Source: Streptomyces catenulae (lineage in GTDB: Bacteria > Actinomycetota > Actinomycetes > Streptomycetales > Streptomycetaceae). From it: DNA of 64,000 bases. Position 1 is the stretch's first letter; each line of letters begins with the position of its first letter. Position numbers and translations under genes: made by a program. The DNA lies in contig NZ_JODY01000028.1 in assembly GCF_000718015.1 (NCBI RefSeq), positions 1-64,000 of the forward strand, given 5' to 3'. Below, piece after piece: positions 8,968 to 17,675 of the stretch. The notes beneath the pieces were generated by a model. The model was not told where the DNA came from. It did not search any database and was given only the letters and a program-made list of their open reading frames with translations.

Positions 8968-9825
8968 ATGCTCCCGCTCATGGACCTCGCCTCGCTCCTG
9001 CTCTGGCTCTCCGCCCCCGTCTTCCTCCTCGCCATGCTCGTCGAACTGCTCGTACTCCGACGGCGGCGCCTGCCCTCCTACGACAAGCGCGATTCGTTCC
9101 TCAACATCGCGACCGCCCTCGGCAACCAACTGGCCGCGATGGCCTGGGCGTTCGTCCAGGGCGCGGTGTTGCTGTGGCTGCACTCGGCGGTCCCGTGGCG
9201 CCTCACCGGATGGGTGGCCTGGGCCGTCGGGATGGTCGCCGTCGACTTCGCGTACTACTGGTTCCACCGCGCGCACCACGAGATACGGGCGCTCTGGGCG
9301 GTGCATGTGGTCCACCACAGCAGCGAGCGGTACAACCTCTCGGTCGCGCTGCGGCAGCCGTTCCTCGTCGTCACGACGCTGCCGTTCCTCCTGCCGGTCG
9401 TGCTGACCGGTATCCGCCCCGAGACGCTGACCACCTGCTTCGCGATCAACCTCGTCTACCAGTTCTTCATCCACACCGAACTCGTCGACAAGTTGTGGGC
9501 ACCGGTCGAATACGTCCTCAACACCCCGAGCCACCACCGGGTCCACCACGGATCGCAGGAGCAGTACCTCGACAAGAACTACGGCGGGATCCTGATCCTC
9601 TGGGACCGGCTCTTCGGCACCTTCGAACCCGAAGGCGAGCGCGTGCGCTACGGCCTCACCAAGAACATCCACACCTACCGCATCGTGCGCGTACAGACAC
9701 ACGAACTCGCGGCGATGGCCCGGGACATCCTCCACGCCGAGAACTGGTCCGCCCGCCTCGGATACGCCCTCCGGGGCCCGGGCTGGACACCGGGCCCTTC
9801 GCTCGGGCCGGGGGAAGCCAACTGA
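8968..9825 (+). CDS. Sterol desaturase/fatty acid hydroxylase superfamily membrane protein
   Basis: A 285-residue integral membrane protein with the three histidine boxes of the superfamily: His100-His104 (HRAHH), His113-His117 (HVVHH) and His189-His194 (HHRVHH), which hold a di-iron centre. Hydrophobic segments lie near residues 8-30, 50-72, 82-98 and 135-168. These enzymes hydroxylate or desaturate lipids or alkyl chains in the membrane. The FadR-type operator just upstream suggests control by a fatty acid or related acyl effector. ATGs at 8968 and 8980 are both possible starts. Confidence 0.88.
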   Translation: MLPLMDLASLLLWLSAPVFLLAMLVELLVLRRRRLPSYDKRDSFLNIATALGNQLAAMAWAFVQGAVLLWLHSAVPWRLTGWVAWAVGMVAVDFAYYWFHRAHHEIRALWAVHVVHHSSERYNLSVALRQPFLVVTTLPFLLPVVLTGIRPETLTTCFAINLVYQFFIHTELVDKLWAPVEYVLNTPSHHRVHHGSQEQYLDKNYGGILILWDRLFGTFEPEGERVRYGLTKNIHTYRIVRVQTHELAAMARDILHAENWSARLGYALRGPGWTPGPSLGPGEAN

Positions 9826-9877
9826 TCGGGGAGTTGGCCTGTGGGCGGCGGCACCGGCGCGGGGCGGCGGGACCGGA

Positions 9878-10993
9878 CTAGTACCGCAACGTCCCCGCGA
9901 TCCCGCCCACTTCGGCGAGTACGCCGTCGGGGACGAAACGGACGTCCGCGCCGGTGTCCAGGGACCGTTCCACGATCGTGTCCACGATGTCGTCCACGGA
10001 GTCCGGGGTGCCGGGTTCGGTCGGCAGGAGGTGCTCTCCGGTGTCGCGTACGGTCTCCCGGTAGTTCTCCTCCACCGCCAGCAGCGCGACCCGGCCCTCC
10101 TCGGCGTTCTGCCGGATCTCGTCCACACCGGCGGCGAACGTCCGGCGGCCACGCGCCCGGTCCAGTTCGGCCAGCACCTCGGCGACCTCGGCCGCCGCCT
10201 GCTTCTCGGCGTACGGGCGGATCGCCTGCCGGAGGGCGTCCGGCGGCCCGGCCGCCAGCCCCGTGTGCGGCACCTGCGTCACCGTGACCCGGGTGCCGTT
10301 GCCGCCCCGTACGACCGTCCCGGCCTCTTCGAACAGCGAGAGCGCCGCCGTCTCGCCGACCACGTACAGGGGCCGGGGGGAGGCTTTGACGACGGCGGCG
10401 AGGGCGGTGTCCGCGTCGCGCAGGAACTTGCGGGTGTGCTCGTCGCGGAAGGTGCTGGGTACGTCGCCCACCTGCAACTGGTCCTCGGGATCGGGGTCCA
10501 CCAGGCTGCGGGTCAGGGGGAAGCCGCCGCGGTGTACCTCGGTGAGGCGGTCGGTCGTGCCGCTCCACAGGCTGACGCGGTCGGCGGAGAGCGCCAGAAC
10601 CCAGAAGGGGTGCGCCGCGGCCCGGGCGGCGACGAGGTTGCGGGTGAGAAAGGTGTCCGAGAGCACCACCCGGGCCGGGACCGTCCGGCCCAGCGACCAC
10701 ACCTGGTGTTCCCCCGGTGCCGCGAAGAGGACCAAGCCCTCCCCGGCATGTGTGAGGTCGATCTCCGACGCCGCCCGGCCCAACTGCTCGATGACCTCGA
10801 TCCGGCGTTCCCTGGAGACATCCGGATCGTCCTGGAGCCCCTCCTTGGCCTCCGCCAGCATGTTCCGCAACAGGACGGGATCCTGCGCGTTGTCCGGCTC
10901 GCGACGGTGCGTGGGCAGCAGGACCGACACGGCGGGATAGGGCCGCCGCCGTCGGAGCTGGGCGAGGTCGGCGGAAGTGGGCGCTGCATGCAT
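9878..10993 (-). CDS. baeRF3-type (bacterial archaeo-eukaryotic release factor-like) protein
   Basis: A 371-residue protein resembling the baeRF3 family, bacterial relatives of the eRF1/aRF1 release factor core and of Dom34-like ribosome-rescue proteins. Recognisable parts are the N-terminal YPAVSVLLPTHRREPDN, the central STFRDEHTRKFLRDAD region, and SPRPLYVVGETAALSLFEE before a C-terminal alpha/beta domain. The ATG at 10993 is preceded by GAAAGAAGG at good spacing, so the longer open frame to 11371 is not used. A role in translation or stress is proposed for the family but untested as far as I know. It converges on the hydroxylase gene. Confidence 0.75.
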   Translation of the reverse strand: MHAAPTSADLAQLRRRRPYPAVSVLLPTHRREPDNAQDPVLLRNMLAEAKEGLQDDPDVSRERRIEVIEQLGRAASEIDLTHAGEGLVLFAAPGEHQVWSLGRTVPARVVLSDTFLTRNLVAARAAAHPFWVLALSADRVSLWSGTTDRLTEVHRGGFPLTRSLVDPDPEDQLQVGDVPSTFRDEHTRKFLRDADTALAAVVKASPRPLYVVGETAALSLFEEAGTVVRGGNGTRVTVTQVPHTGLAAGPPDALRQAIRPYAEKQAAAEVAEVLAELDRARGRRTFAAGVDEIRQNAEEGRVALLAVEENYRETVRDTGEHLLPTEPGTPDSVDDIVDTIVERSLDTGADVRFVPDGVLAEVGGIAGTLRY

Positions 10994-11577
10994 CGGAAGC
11001 CTTCTTTCGGCGCGGGGATTCACGGAGCCGAAGCGGATCGGGGCGGGGCGGCGAGCCGCGCGAACGAGGCGGCGGAGGCGCCTGACGGAGCCCGCCCCGA
11101 GGGAACCGTCCCGGGGCACACCGCCCGACCCCACTACGAACGATATGCCCGATTCCGCGGCCGGGCAGCAGGTGCGCCACCCGCCGCACCGGGCTCGCCC
11201 GGGCCGGGGTTCGTGCCCTGGATGGCAGTCCCGACTCCGGGAGCCGGGCGCGTCACTTACGGCGATGATGCGGACACAGCCCGCTCGGGAATCGCGGCAC
11301 CGCACCGAGCCGCAACGGAACGCCGTCCGCCCGCCCACGGACGGCTCGCGGCGGCTCCCCTGCTCTACCATTCACGCTCCGCCGCCCTCGCCCGTCCACG
11401 GTGTGCGCGCAACACCCGCTCGAATGCGTCGCGTTGTCCGTCGGCGTGGCGCTCCAGGGCGCACCGCCCTTCGGCCGTACGCCGTGTCCACGGCGGCACC
11501 GAGGAGCGGCGGAGGGCGGGCCGTACGTGTCCGGCGCCCTGGCGCCGTTCCGCCCACCCGCCCGAGACGGAGGAACC
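10994..11577. other. Intergenic region between the baeRF3 gene and the P450 relic
   Basis: About 580 bases. The right end carries GGAGG six bases before the GTG at 11578. A minus-strand open frame at 11365-11490 ends in a charged helix weakly like a MarR C-terminus, but I could not support it as a gene. Otherwise nothing. Confidence 0.4.
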
Positions 11578-12259
11578 GTGATGCGGAAGACCCCCGCCAG
11601 CTCCGTCGATCTCTTCTCCGACGAGGCCCTGGCCGACCCCTACCCGCTCTACCGGAAGCTCCGCGACACCGGGCCCGCCGTCTTCCTCGTACGCGAGGAG
11701 CGCTGGGCCGTCTCCCGGCACGCGGAGGGTCCGCACCGTGCTGACCACTCCGAAGCTCTTCGCCAACAGCGGCGCGGTCGCCCTGACCGACGACGCCAAC
11801 GACCGGATGCTCTCCGGCACCGTGCTGGGTACGGACGGCGCCGAACACCGCCGTCTGCGCGCCCCGTTCACCGCGCGGCTGAGCCACCGGGCCCTGGCCG
11901 CCTCGGTTCCGCGGATCGAGGCGCGGGCCGCTCGGCTCGCCGACGCCCACGTCGCGCGCGGCGCCTTCGACGGCGCCGCGCTGGTCACGGCGTTCGGCAC
12001 CGATGTGGTCCTGGACCTCATGGGCCTGCCCGCCGACGCCCGCCGCCTGCTCACCGAGGACCCACCGGCGATCTTCCACGCCTTCGGCCCCGCGGGGCCC
12101 CGCCAGGCGGACGGGCCGGCCCGGGCCGGGGCGATGTACACCGAGCTGGCCGGGGCCGTCCGGCCCGACGCCGTCCGCCCCGACGGCGCCCCCGAACGCC
12201 TCGTCAACAACGTGCTCCGCGGCTTCGACCGCCTGCCCCTGGGCGTCGAACCGGCCTGA
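11578..12259 (+). pseudogene. Cytochrome P450 pseudogene (frameshift plus internal deletion)
   Basis: The 5' part begins GTG-ATG after a good GGAGG and reads as a P450 N-terminus (DEALADPYPLYRKLRDTG, then RWAVSRHAE). At the GGG of 11727-11729 one extra base shifts the frame; removing it restores HAEVRTVLTTPKLFANSG. The second frame continues through P450 helices C to E (GTDGAEHRRLRAPFTARLS, VVLDLMGLP). It then jumps to what looks like the protein's C-terminus (NNVLRGFDRLPLGVEP). The I helix, ExxR and the heme-binding Cys loop are all missing, and total coding length is about 226 codons instead of ~400. It cannot make an active P450. Confidence 0.85.
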
Positions 12260-12276
12260 CCGCCCGGCGGGCATGC

Positions 12277-12294
12277 CCCCGGCAGCCGCCGGGG
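12277..12294. terminator. Hairpin between convergent genes
   Basis: Arms CCCCGGC (12277-12283) and GCCGGGG (12288-12294) with a four-base loop lie between the P450 relic and the stop of the STAND-WD40 gene. A plausible bidirectional terminator. Confidence 0.5.
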
Positions 12295-12310
12295 CGGCCC
12301 ACCGGCCGGG

Positions 12311-15300
12311 TCAGCCGGTGCAGGGGGGATCGTAGGGGAGGGCCGGTGAGACGTACTTCTTCCACCGGGCGGGGGTCATGGCCCGCGGGGTGGACGCGCA
12401 CAGGATGGTGCGGGCGCGTGCCGGGTCGGTCTGCCAGAGCCGTACGGTGCCGTCCTGGCCGCTGGTGATCAGCAGCCCGGCGCGGGGGCCGAACAGCAGC
12501 CCGTTGACCCAGCCGGAGTGGCCGGTGACGGGTTTCCCGTAGGCGGTGGCGTGGGCCGGGTCCGAGGTGTCCCAGAGGCGGATCTGCCCGTGGGCGGTGC
12601 CGCTCGCGAGGAGGTGGCCGGAGGGGGAGAACCCGACGCTGGTCACCATGCCACCGGCGGACAGCGGCTGCCCGACGGTGGTGGGGGACCGGTGCCCCGA
12701 CACGTCCCACAGCCGTACGGTGCTGTCACTGTTGCCCGTCGCGAGAAGCGGGGAGCGTGCGCTGACGGCGAGGGCGAAGATCTGCTGTCGGCTGGCGACC
12801 TGGCCGCTCGGGGAGGGCGCCGCTCCGCCGCCCGTGTGCCAGACGAGGATGTTGCCGAAGTAGTCACCGGTGTAGACGTATTCACCGCTGGGCGCGGCGG
12901 CCATACCGCGGAGCGGCAGCCGCTGTACGGGCAACTCGCCGTCGCCGAGCGGCACGGGGTGTTCCGGGGGCGAGACGTTCCAGGCGCGTACGCCGCCGAC
13001 GTAGCTGCCCTGGAGTTTCATCGAGGCGGCGAGGAGCGTGTGCCCGTCGGAGGCGAAGGCCACTGCGCCGACCGGCTTGACCTGCCCGGGCAGCGCCGCG
13101 CCGATCCTCACCGGGCGGGCCGGCGCCGACACGTCCCACAGCTGCACCCTGCCGCCGAACTCGCCGGTGGCCAGGACGGTTCGGTCGCCCGTACCGGGCC
13201 GGAAGGCCAGCGCGTTCACGGCCGTGGCCGCGCGGGGGAGGGCGCCGAGGCGCGTCAGGCGCGTGGGGTCGGAGACGTCCCAGACGGTGACCTCGCGGCC
13301 GGAGGAGACCGCGAGCAGCCGCCCGTCACCGGAGAGCGCCAGCGTCTCGGCGGCCGGTCCGTCGCCCGTGACGGCCAGCGTCGGCGGCAGCCGCCACAGC
13401 CGCACCGCGCCGTCGGCGCCGCCACTGGCCAGGGTGGAACCGGTGGCGTCGAAGGCCAGACCGGTGACGAACGTGGTGTGGCCGCGCATCGGGGGTCCGA
13501 TGGCCCGGGTCAGCCCCGGCGATCCGACGTTCCAGAGAGTGATCTTCCCGCTCTGGTCGCCGGTGGCGAGTACATGGCCGTCCGGGCTGAAGGCGACCGA
13601 GTTGGCCGGGTCGTCGAAGTTCATCTGCCGCACCGCCTTCGGCCGGTGCGGATCCGAGACGTCCCAGACCAGGACCTTGTTGTCGGACCCGGCGGTGGCC
13701 ATCACCCGCCCGGAGGGGCTGAACACCACCTGGTTGACGATGGCCGTGTGGCCGTTCAACGGGCCGCCCAGCGCGGTCGGGTGGGCGGGGTCCGAGACGT
13801 TCCACAGCCGCAGCAGCGACGCGCTGCCCGTCGAACCGACCGTGCCCCCGGCGGCGGCCAGCGTCCGTCCGTCCGGGCTGAACGCGACCGAGGAGACCCC
13901 CTGTTCCCGGACGGACAGCACATCCGTCAGATGCCGCAGATGCCGCGGATCGGAGACGTCCCACAGCTGCACGGTGCTCGGGCCGGGGTTGAGGCGCCCG
14001 AAGGCGCTGACCGCCAGCGTCCGGCCGTCGGGGCTGAACTTCAGGCTCGACACCGCGCCCTGCGCCACCGGCACCGGAGCCGAGAGCGCCGCCGGATGCC
14101 GGGCGTCGGAGACGTCCAGGATCCGCACCGTGCCGTCCGAACCGCCCCGGGCCAGCAGGTCGCCCCGCGTGTTGTAGGCGATCGGCTGGACGTCGACGTT
14201 CTTCCCGGCGCTGAGCGGCCCGGTCAGCGGGGTCGGCCGCCCTCTGGTCGCGCCGCCCCAGAACTGCAGATTCGCCGTTCCGGTGGCCAGCTCGCCGTGC
14301 GGACCGAAGGCGACCGAGTGGACGGTGCGGAACTTCCTCGGCAGCGTCGTGGAGAGCACGGAACCCGCCTCCGTCATCAGCCGGGTGTGCAGCGCGGCCG
14401 TCGGGCGCATCCGGTACGCGACGAGGTCGAGCTGCGCGGCGAGCGCGGTGTCGGATTCGCGTTGCCGGTCCGCCTCGGCGGTGATCCGCTCGAAGATCGC
14501 GTTGTCCCGCTGCTCCAGGGCGCTGCGGCTCTGATCGAGCGCGAACACCGCCAGCCCCGAGGCGAGCAGCGCCAGCACGGTGACGGCGACGACCGCACTG
14601 CGGCCCAGCAGCTGGGTCCGGCGCTGTTGCCGCCCGGAGGCGTCCAGGAAGTCGCCGATCAGCGGCGTGAGATCCTCGGGCGCCGCGTCCGAGGCCCAGG
14701 TGCGGGCCACCGCCAGCCTGGCCCCCCGGTACAGCGCCGCCGTGTCCCGCCGCCCGTCGCGCTCCCAGGTGACAGCCGCCTCCTCCAACTCCTGGCGGAC
14801 CGCTCCGTCGGGACGACCGGCCCCGGTCAACGAGTTCCACAGCCGGGGCCAGGCCCGCAGCAGCGCCTCGTGGGTGATCTCGACGGTCCCTTCCTCCCGC
14901 TCCACGCCCTGGGTGAGCAGGCGTGCCCGGGTGAACCGTTCGGCGACCTCCGGTACGGCCTCCGGGTCGGCGGCGGCCAGCAGCAGATCACGGCGGGTGC
15001 GTCGGCGCCGGGTCACCTCGCCGTTCTCGCTGACCCGGGCGAGGCTGAGGAACAGCCGCCGCGCCGCCCGCTGCGCACGCGGGCTCAGCTTCTCGAACTC
15101 CTCCTCGGCGGTGGCCTTCACCGCGCCGTCGATCCCTCCGGTGTCGCGGTAACTGTCCACCGTCAAGGTGTCGCCCCGGCGCTCACGCCAGGTGGCCCGC
15201 AGCGCGTGCGCGAGCAGCGGCAGCCGCCCGGGCTCGTACGTCCCCTGCTCCTGTCCGGCGTCGCTGCGCAGGTCGCGCAGGATGACCTCCACCAGCCCCG

Positions 15301-16231
15301 TGGCCAGCGACAGCCCGGCCCGCTGCGCCGGGCGGAGCACGGCGTTGCGCACCTCGTCGTCGGTCATGGGGCCGACGAAGACCTGACGTCCGGCCAGCGC
15401 GTCCCGCAGGTGCGGGAAGGCGGCGCAGGCCCCGTAGAAGTCTGCGCGCAGCCCGTAGACCGCCAGGGCCACGGGCTCCTCGCCGCCGGTGAGACCGTCG
15501 AGCAGGTCCACGAAGCGGCGGCGGGCGGACTCCTCGGGGGAGAGGGCGAAGAGCTCCTCCAACTGGTCCACGACGAGCACCACCCGGCCGTCCGGCGGCA
15601 GACCGAGCCGGTCGCGCAGCAGCGCGTTCAGGGCGCCGGGGCCGGTCTCCGCGGCCTCCCGGACCAGCTTCTCCCCGGCTCCGGTGAGCGCGGCGAGCCC
15701 GGCGGTGAGGGCGGCGGGCGGATCGGCGGTGGGTGTCAGCAGGAGCTGCGGCCAGCTGCGGCTGCCGGGCAGGTGCCCGTTGGTCAGGGCGGGGAGCAGA
15801 CCGGCGCGCAGCAGCGACGACTTGCCCGCGCCGGAGGGTGCGACGACGGCGAGCGGGGTCCCGTCGTCCAGGCACTCCTCCAGCCGGTCCATGACCTTGC
15901 TGACGAGCGCCTCCCGGCCGAAGAACCACTCGGACTCGTCCCGGCGGAAGGGGCGGAGCCCCGGGTAGGGGCACTCCCCGTCCGCCGAGGGGGAGGTGGT
16001 ACGTCCGTACTCCTCGCCTCCCGCGTGGTAGTGCTCGTGCCGGTGGAGCGCACCGCCGTTGACGACGATCATGTTCTCCGCCGACTGGTACACGCTGCCG
16101 CGCTCGGTGGCCCAGGCGATCTGCTCGATGAGGTGCTTGCCCGCTGCGGGCTCCTGATGGGGCGTCATGGCGGTCCGGTCTTCTTCCACGCGCATCCCCC
16201 GAGTCGGCAGCGCGGTCAATGTGTCGCTCAT
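12311..16231 (-). CDS. STAND NTPase with transmembrane helix and 14 WD40 repeats
   Basis: A giant protein of about 1306 residues. The N-terminal third is an nSTAND1-type P-loop ATPase: lead-in CPYPGLRPFRRDESEWFFGR, Walker A APSGAGKSSLL near residue 132, and Walker B VLVVDQLEELF. After winged-helix/HEAT-like segments comes one hydrophobic helix (AVVAVTVLALLASGLAVFAL) near residue 560. I count 14 WD40 blades after it, most ending in WDVSD/WNVSD, enough for two seven-bladed propellers. Such proteins are ATP-driven signalling or defence switches with WD40 sensors. A short N-terminal region precedes the ATPase and has no effector I recognise. Starts at 16231, 16195 and 16168 are all possible. Confidence 0.88.
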   Translation of the reverse strand: MSDTLTALPTRGMRVEEDRTAMTPHQEPAAGKHLIEQIAWATERGSVYQSAENMIVVNGGALHRHEHYHAGGEEYGRTTSPSADGECPYPGLRPFRRDESEWFFGREALVSKVMDRLEECLDDGTPLAVVAPSGAGKSSLLRAGLLPALTNGHLPGSRSWPQLLLTPTADPPAALTAGLAALTGAGEKLVREAAETGPGALNALLRDRLGLPPDGRVVLVVDQLEELFALSPEESARRRFVDLLDGLTGGEEPVALAVYGLRADFYGACAAFPHLRDALAGRQVFVGPMTDDEVRNAVLRPAQRAGLSLATGLVEVILRDLRSDAGQEQGTYEPGRLPLLAHALRATWRERRGDTLTVDSYRDTGGIDGAVKATAEEEFEKLSPRAQRAARRLFLSLARVSENGEVTRRRRTRRDLLLAAADPEAVPEVAERFTRARLLTQGVEREEGTVEITHEALLRAWPRLWNSLTGAGRPDGAVRQELEEAAVTWERDGRRDTAALYRGARLAVARTWASDAAPEDLTPLIGDFLDASGRQQRRTQLLGRSAVVAVTVLALLASGLAVFALDQSRSALEQRDNAIFERITAEADRQRESDTALAAQLDLVAYRMRPTAALHTRLMTEAGSVLSTTLPRKFRTVHSVAFGPHGELATGTANLQFWGGATRGRPTPLTGPLSAGKNVDVQPIAYNTRGDLLARGGSDGTVRILDVSDARHPAALSAPVPVAQGAVSSLKFSPDGRTLAVSAFGRLNPGPSTVQLWDVSDPRHLRHLTDVLSVREQGVSSVAFSPDGRTLAAAGGTVGSTGSASLLRLWNVSDPAHPTALGGPLNGHTAIVNQVVFSPSGRVMATAGSDNKVLVWDVSDPHRPKAVRQMNFDDPANSVAFSPDGHVLATGDQSGKITLWNVGSPGLTRAIGPPMRGHTTFVTGLAFDATGSTLASGGADGAVRLWRLPPTLAVTGDGPAAETLALSGDGRLLAVSSGREVTVWDVSDPTRLTRLGALPRAATAVNALAFRPGTGDRTVLATGEFGGRVQLWDVSAPARPVRIGAALPGQVKPVGAVAFASDGHTLLAASMKLQGSYVGGVRAWNVSPPEHPVPLGDGELPVQRLPLRGMAAAPSGEYVYTGDYFGNILVWHTGGGAAPSPSGQVASRQQIFALAVSARSPLLATGNSDSTVRLWDVSGHRSPTTVGQPLSAGGMVTSVGFSPSGHLLASGTAHGQIRLWDTSDPAHATAYGKPVTGHSGWVNGLLFGPRAGLLITSGQDGTVRLWQTDPARARTILCASTPRAMTPARWKKYVSPALPYDPPCTG

Positions 16232-16402
16232 GCTAGAGCCAGGAGCCTTGTCACAGGCGGGAGTTCGTCCATCGCAACGGCCGCGGTGCACGGCCCGGGG
16301 CCCGCGCCGACGACCACCCCGCGGACGATCGGCGACGCGGCCCCGGCGTTCTTCCGGGCCGGGCGGGCCCTTCTCCGGGCGCAGCCGCGGACGGCTCGGC
16401 CG

Positions 16403-17443
16403 TCAGCCCTTGCCGAGGGCGTCGGTGAAGGCGAACGGCGACTGCGGGACACCGCTGCACACCGGCGAGGCACCCCTCGGGGTCGGCACGGAGCCCGTAC
16501 CGCCCTTGGCCGTTGCCCGCGCGGCCGAGCACGACTGGTCGCGGCTGACGGACCAGTAGGACATCCGGCCGACGCCGTTGCTCTTCGCCCAGCTCACCAC
16601 CGAGGCGGCGTCGGCCAGGCTGAAGACGGAACCGTCGTCGTTCACACCGATCATCGGGGTGATCCCGAGGTTGGCGTAGGTGTAGCCGGAGTCCACGGAC
16701 TGCATCTGCGCCAGGGTGGCCTTGCCCGCGCTGATCGCCGCCGCGCCCATGTCCGTGCCGGTGCCCTGGCCGTAGTCCATCGTCATGATGTTGACGTTGT
16801 CGAGCGTCACCCCGGCTGTCTTGGCGGCCTTCAGCACGTTGACGCCGTCGGCGGTCAGACCGTCGGGCAGCACCGGCAGTGTCACCGAGGCGGTCAGTCC
16901 GGGGTTCTTCGCCTTGAGGTCCTTGATCGCGGTCATCTGCCGGGCCACACCCGCGGCGTCGGCGACGGCCGCACCCTCGATGTCGAAGTCCAGGGAGGTG
17001 GTGCCGTAGGCGGTGATCTCCTTCTGGTAACCCGCGTCGATCTTGCTCTGGTCGGTACAGGTGAAGGCCAGCGGCTGCCCGCTCGCCCCGCCGGAGGAGA
17101 TGATCACGTCGGCGCCCTCGGATTTCGCCTTGGCGATCTCCGGATCGGTGTACGGGTCGTTGCCGACGGGGAGCGTGTCGCCCCAGATGTTGTCGCAACC
17201 GGCGCCGATGGTGAAGGCGGCGGTGTAGGTCTTCACGCCGTGGTCGGTGATGGCGGTGTCCAGCAGCCCTTCACCGGAGTTGCTCATGTCCACGTACGGG
17301 GCGAACTCGCCCGCCGCGTTCAGCTGGGCGGCCGGGCCCACCGTCTGCGGGTGCGCGGGGCTCGCGGCGGCGGCGGTGATTCCGACGACGGACAGGGCTC
17401 CGGCGGCTGCCGTGGCCAGGGCTGTACGGATCGGCTTCCTCAT
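16403..17443 (-). CDS. Secreted GH18-family chitinase-like hydrolase
   Basis: A 346-residue secreted protein with signal peptide MRKPIRTALATAAAGALS and an Ala-rich cleavage region near residue 30. The catalytic GH18 motif appears as SLDFDIEG, keeping the D-x-D-x-E pattern with the glutamate as acid. YVDMSNSG near the N-terminus and NIMTMDYG are typical of the chitinase-C/ChiD-like subgroup. There is no separate chitin-binding module. It should cut chitin or other GlcNAc polymers outside the cell. The start ATG at 17443 gives a clean signal peptide; the frame is open a further 18 codons. A DasR-like box lies upstream. Confidence 0.87.
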   Translation of the reverse strand: MRKPIRTALATAAAGALSVVGITAAAASPAHPQTVGPAAQLNAAGEFAPYVDMSNSGEGLLDTAITDHGVKTYTAAFTIGAGCDNIWGDTLPVGNDPYTDPEIAKAKSEGADVIISSGGASGQPLAFTCTDQSKIDAGYQKEITAYGTTSLDFDIEGAAVADAAGVARQMTAIKDLKAKNPGLTASVTLPVLPDGLTADGVNVLKAAKTAGVTLDNVNIMTMDYGQGTGTDMGAAAISAGKATLAQMQSVDSGYTYANLGITPMIGVNDDGSVFSLADAASVVSWAKSNGVGRMSYWSVSRDQSCSAARATAKGGTGSVPTPRGASPVCSGVPQSPFAFTDALGKG

Positions 17444-17499
17444 CAGGTGTCCGGTCCTTCCGGGGGACGGGAGAAGAACATGACCGTTCACCGACAATG

Positions 17500-17526
17500 A
17501 ATGGACTAGACCAAAGCTGCCGTCAA
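17500..17526 (-). promoter_or_regulatory. Chitinase promoter with DasR-like (dre) box
   Basis: On the minus strand, TTGACG (17521-17526) could serve as -35, followed by TGGTCTAGTCCA (17502-17513). That differs by one base from the core TGGTCTAGACCA of the DasR-responsive element and of the Streptomyces chitinase direct repeats. It lies about 60 bases before the chitinase ATG. This predicts repression by the GlcNAc-sensing regulator DasR (inference). Confidence 0.7.
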
Positions 17527-17675
17527 GGGGTCGGTTGGCCCAACAACCCTTTCTTTGAACGCACTTGGTGAAGCGGTGGAGCGCCGGTCGCGGTCGACGC
17601 CCGACGGGTTCACGCGCGGCCGGACCGGCGGGACCGCGCGCGAACCCGCCGGACGGGGCGGGGTGCGGCGCGCCC

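Noticed and set aside
11365..11490. Possible MarR-like C-terminal remnant on the minus strand
   Set aside because: Only a short charged helix resembles MarR; no winged helix and no start, so similarity may be chance.
12518..17500. 1660-codon plus-strand open frame
   Set aside because: Shadow of the STAND-WD40 and chitinase genes; composition is typical of antisense reading at high GC.
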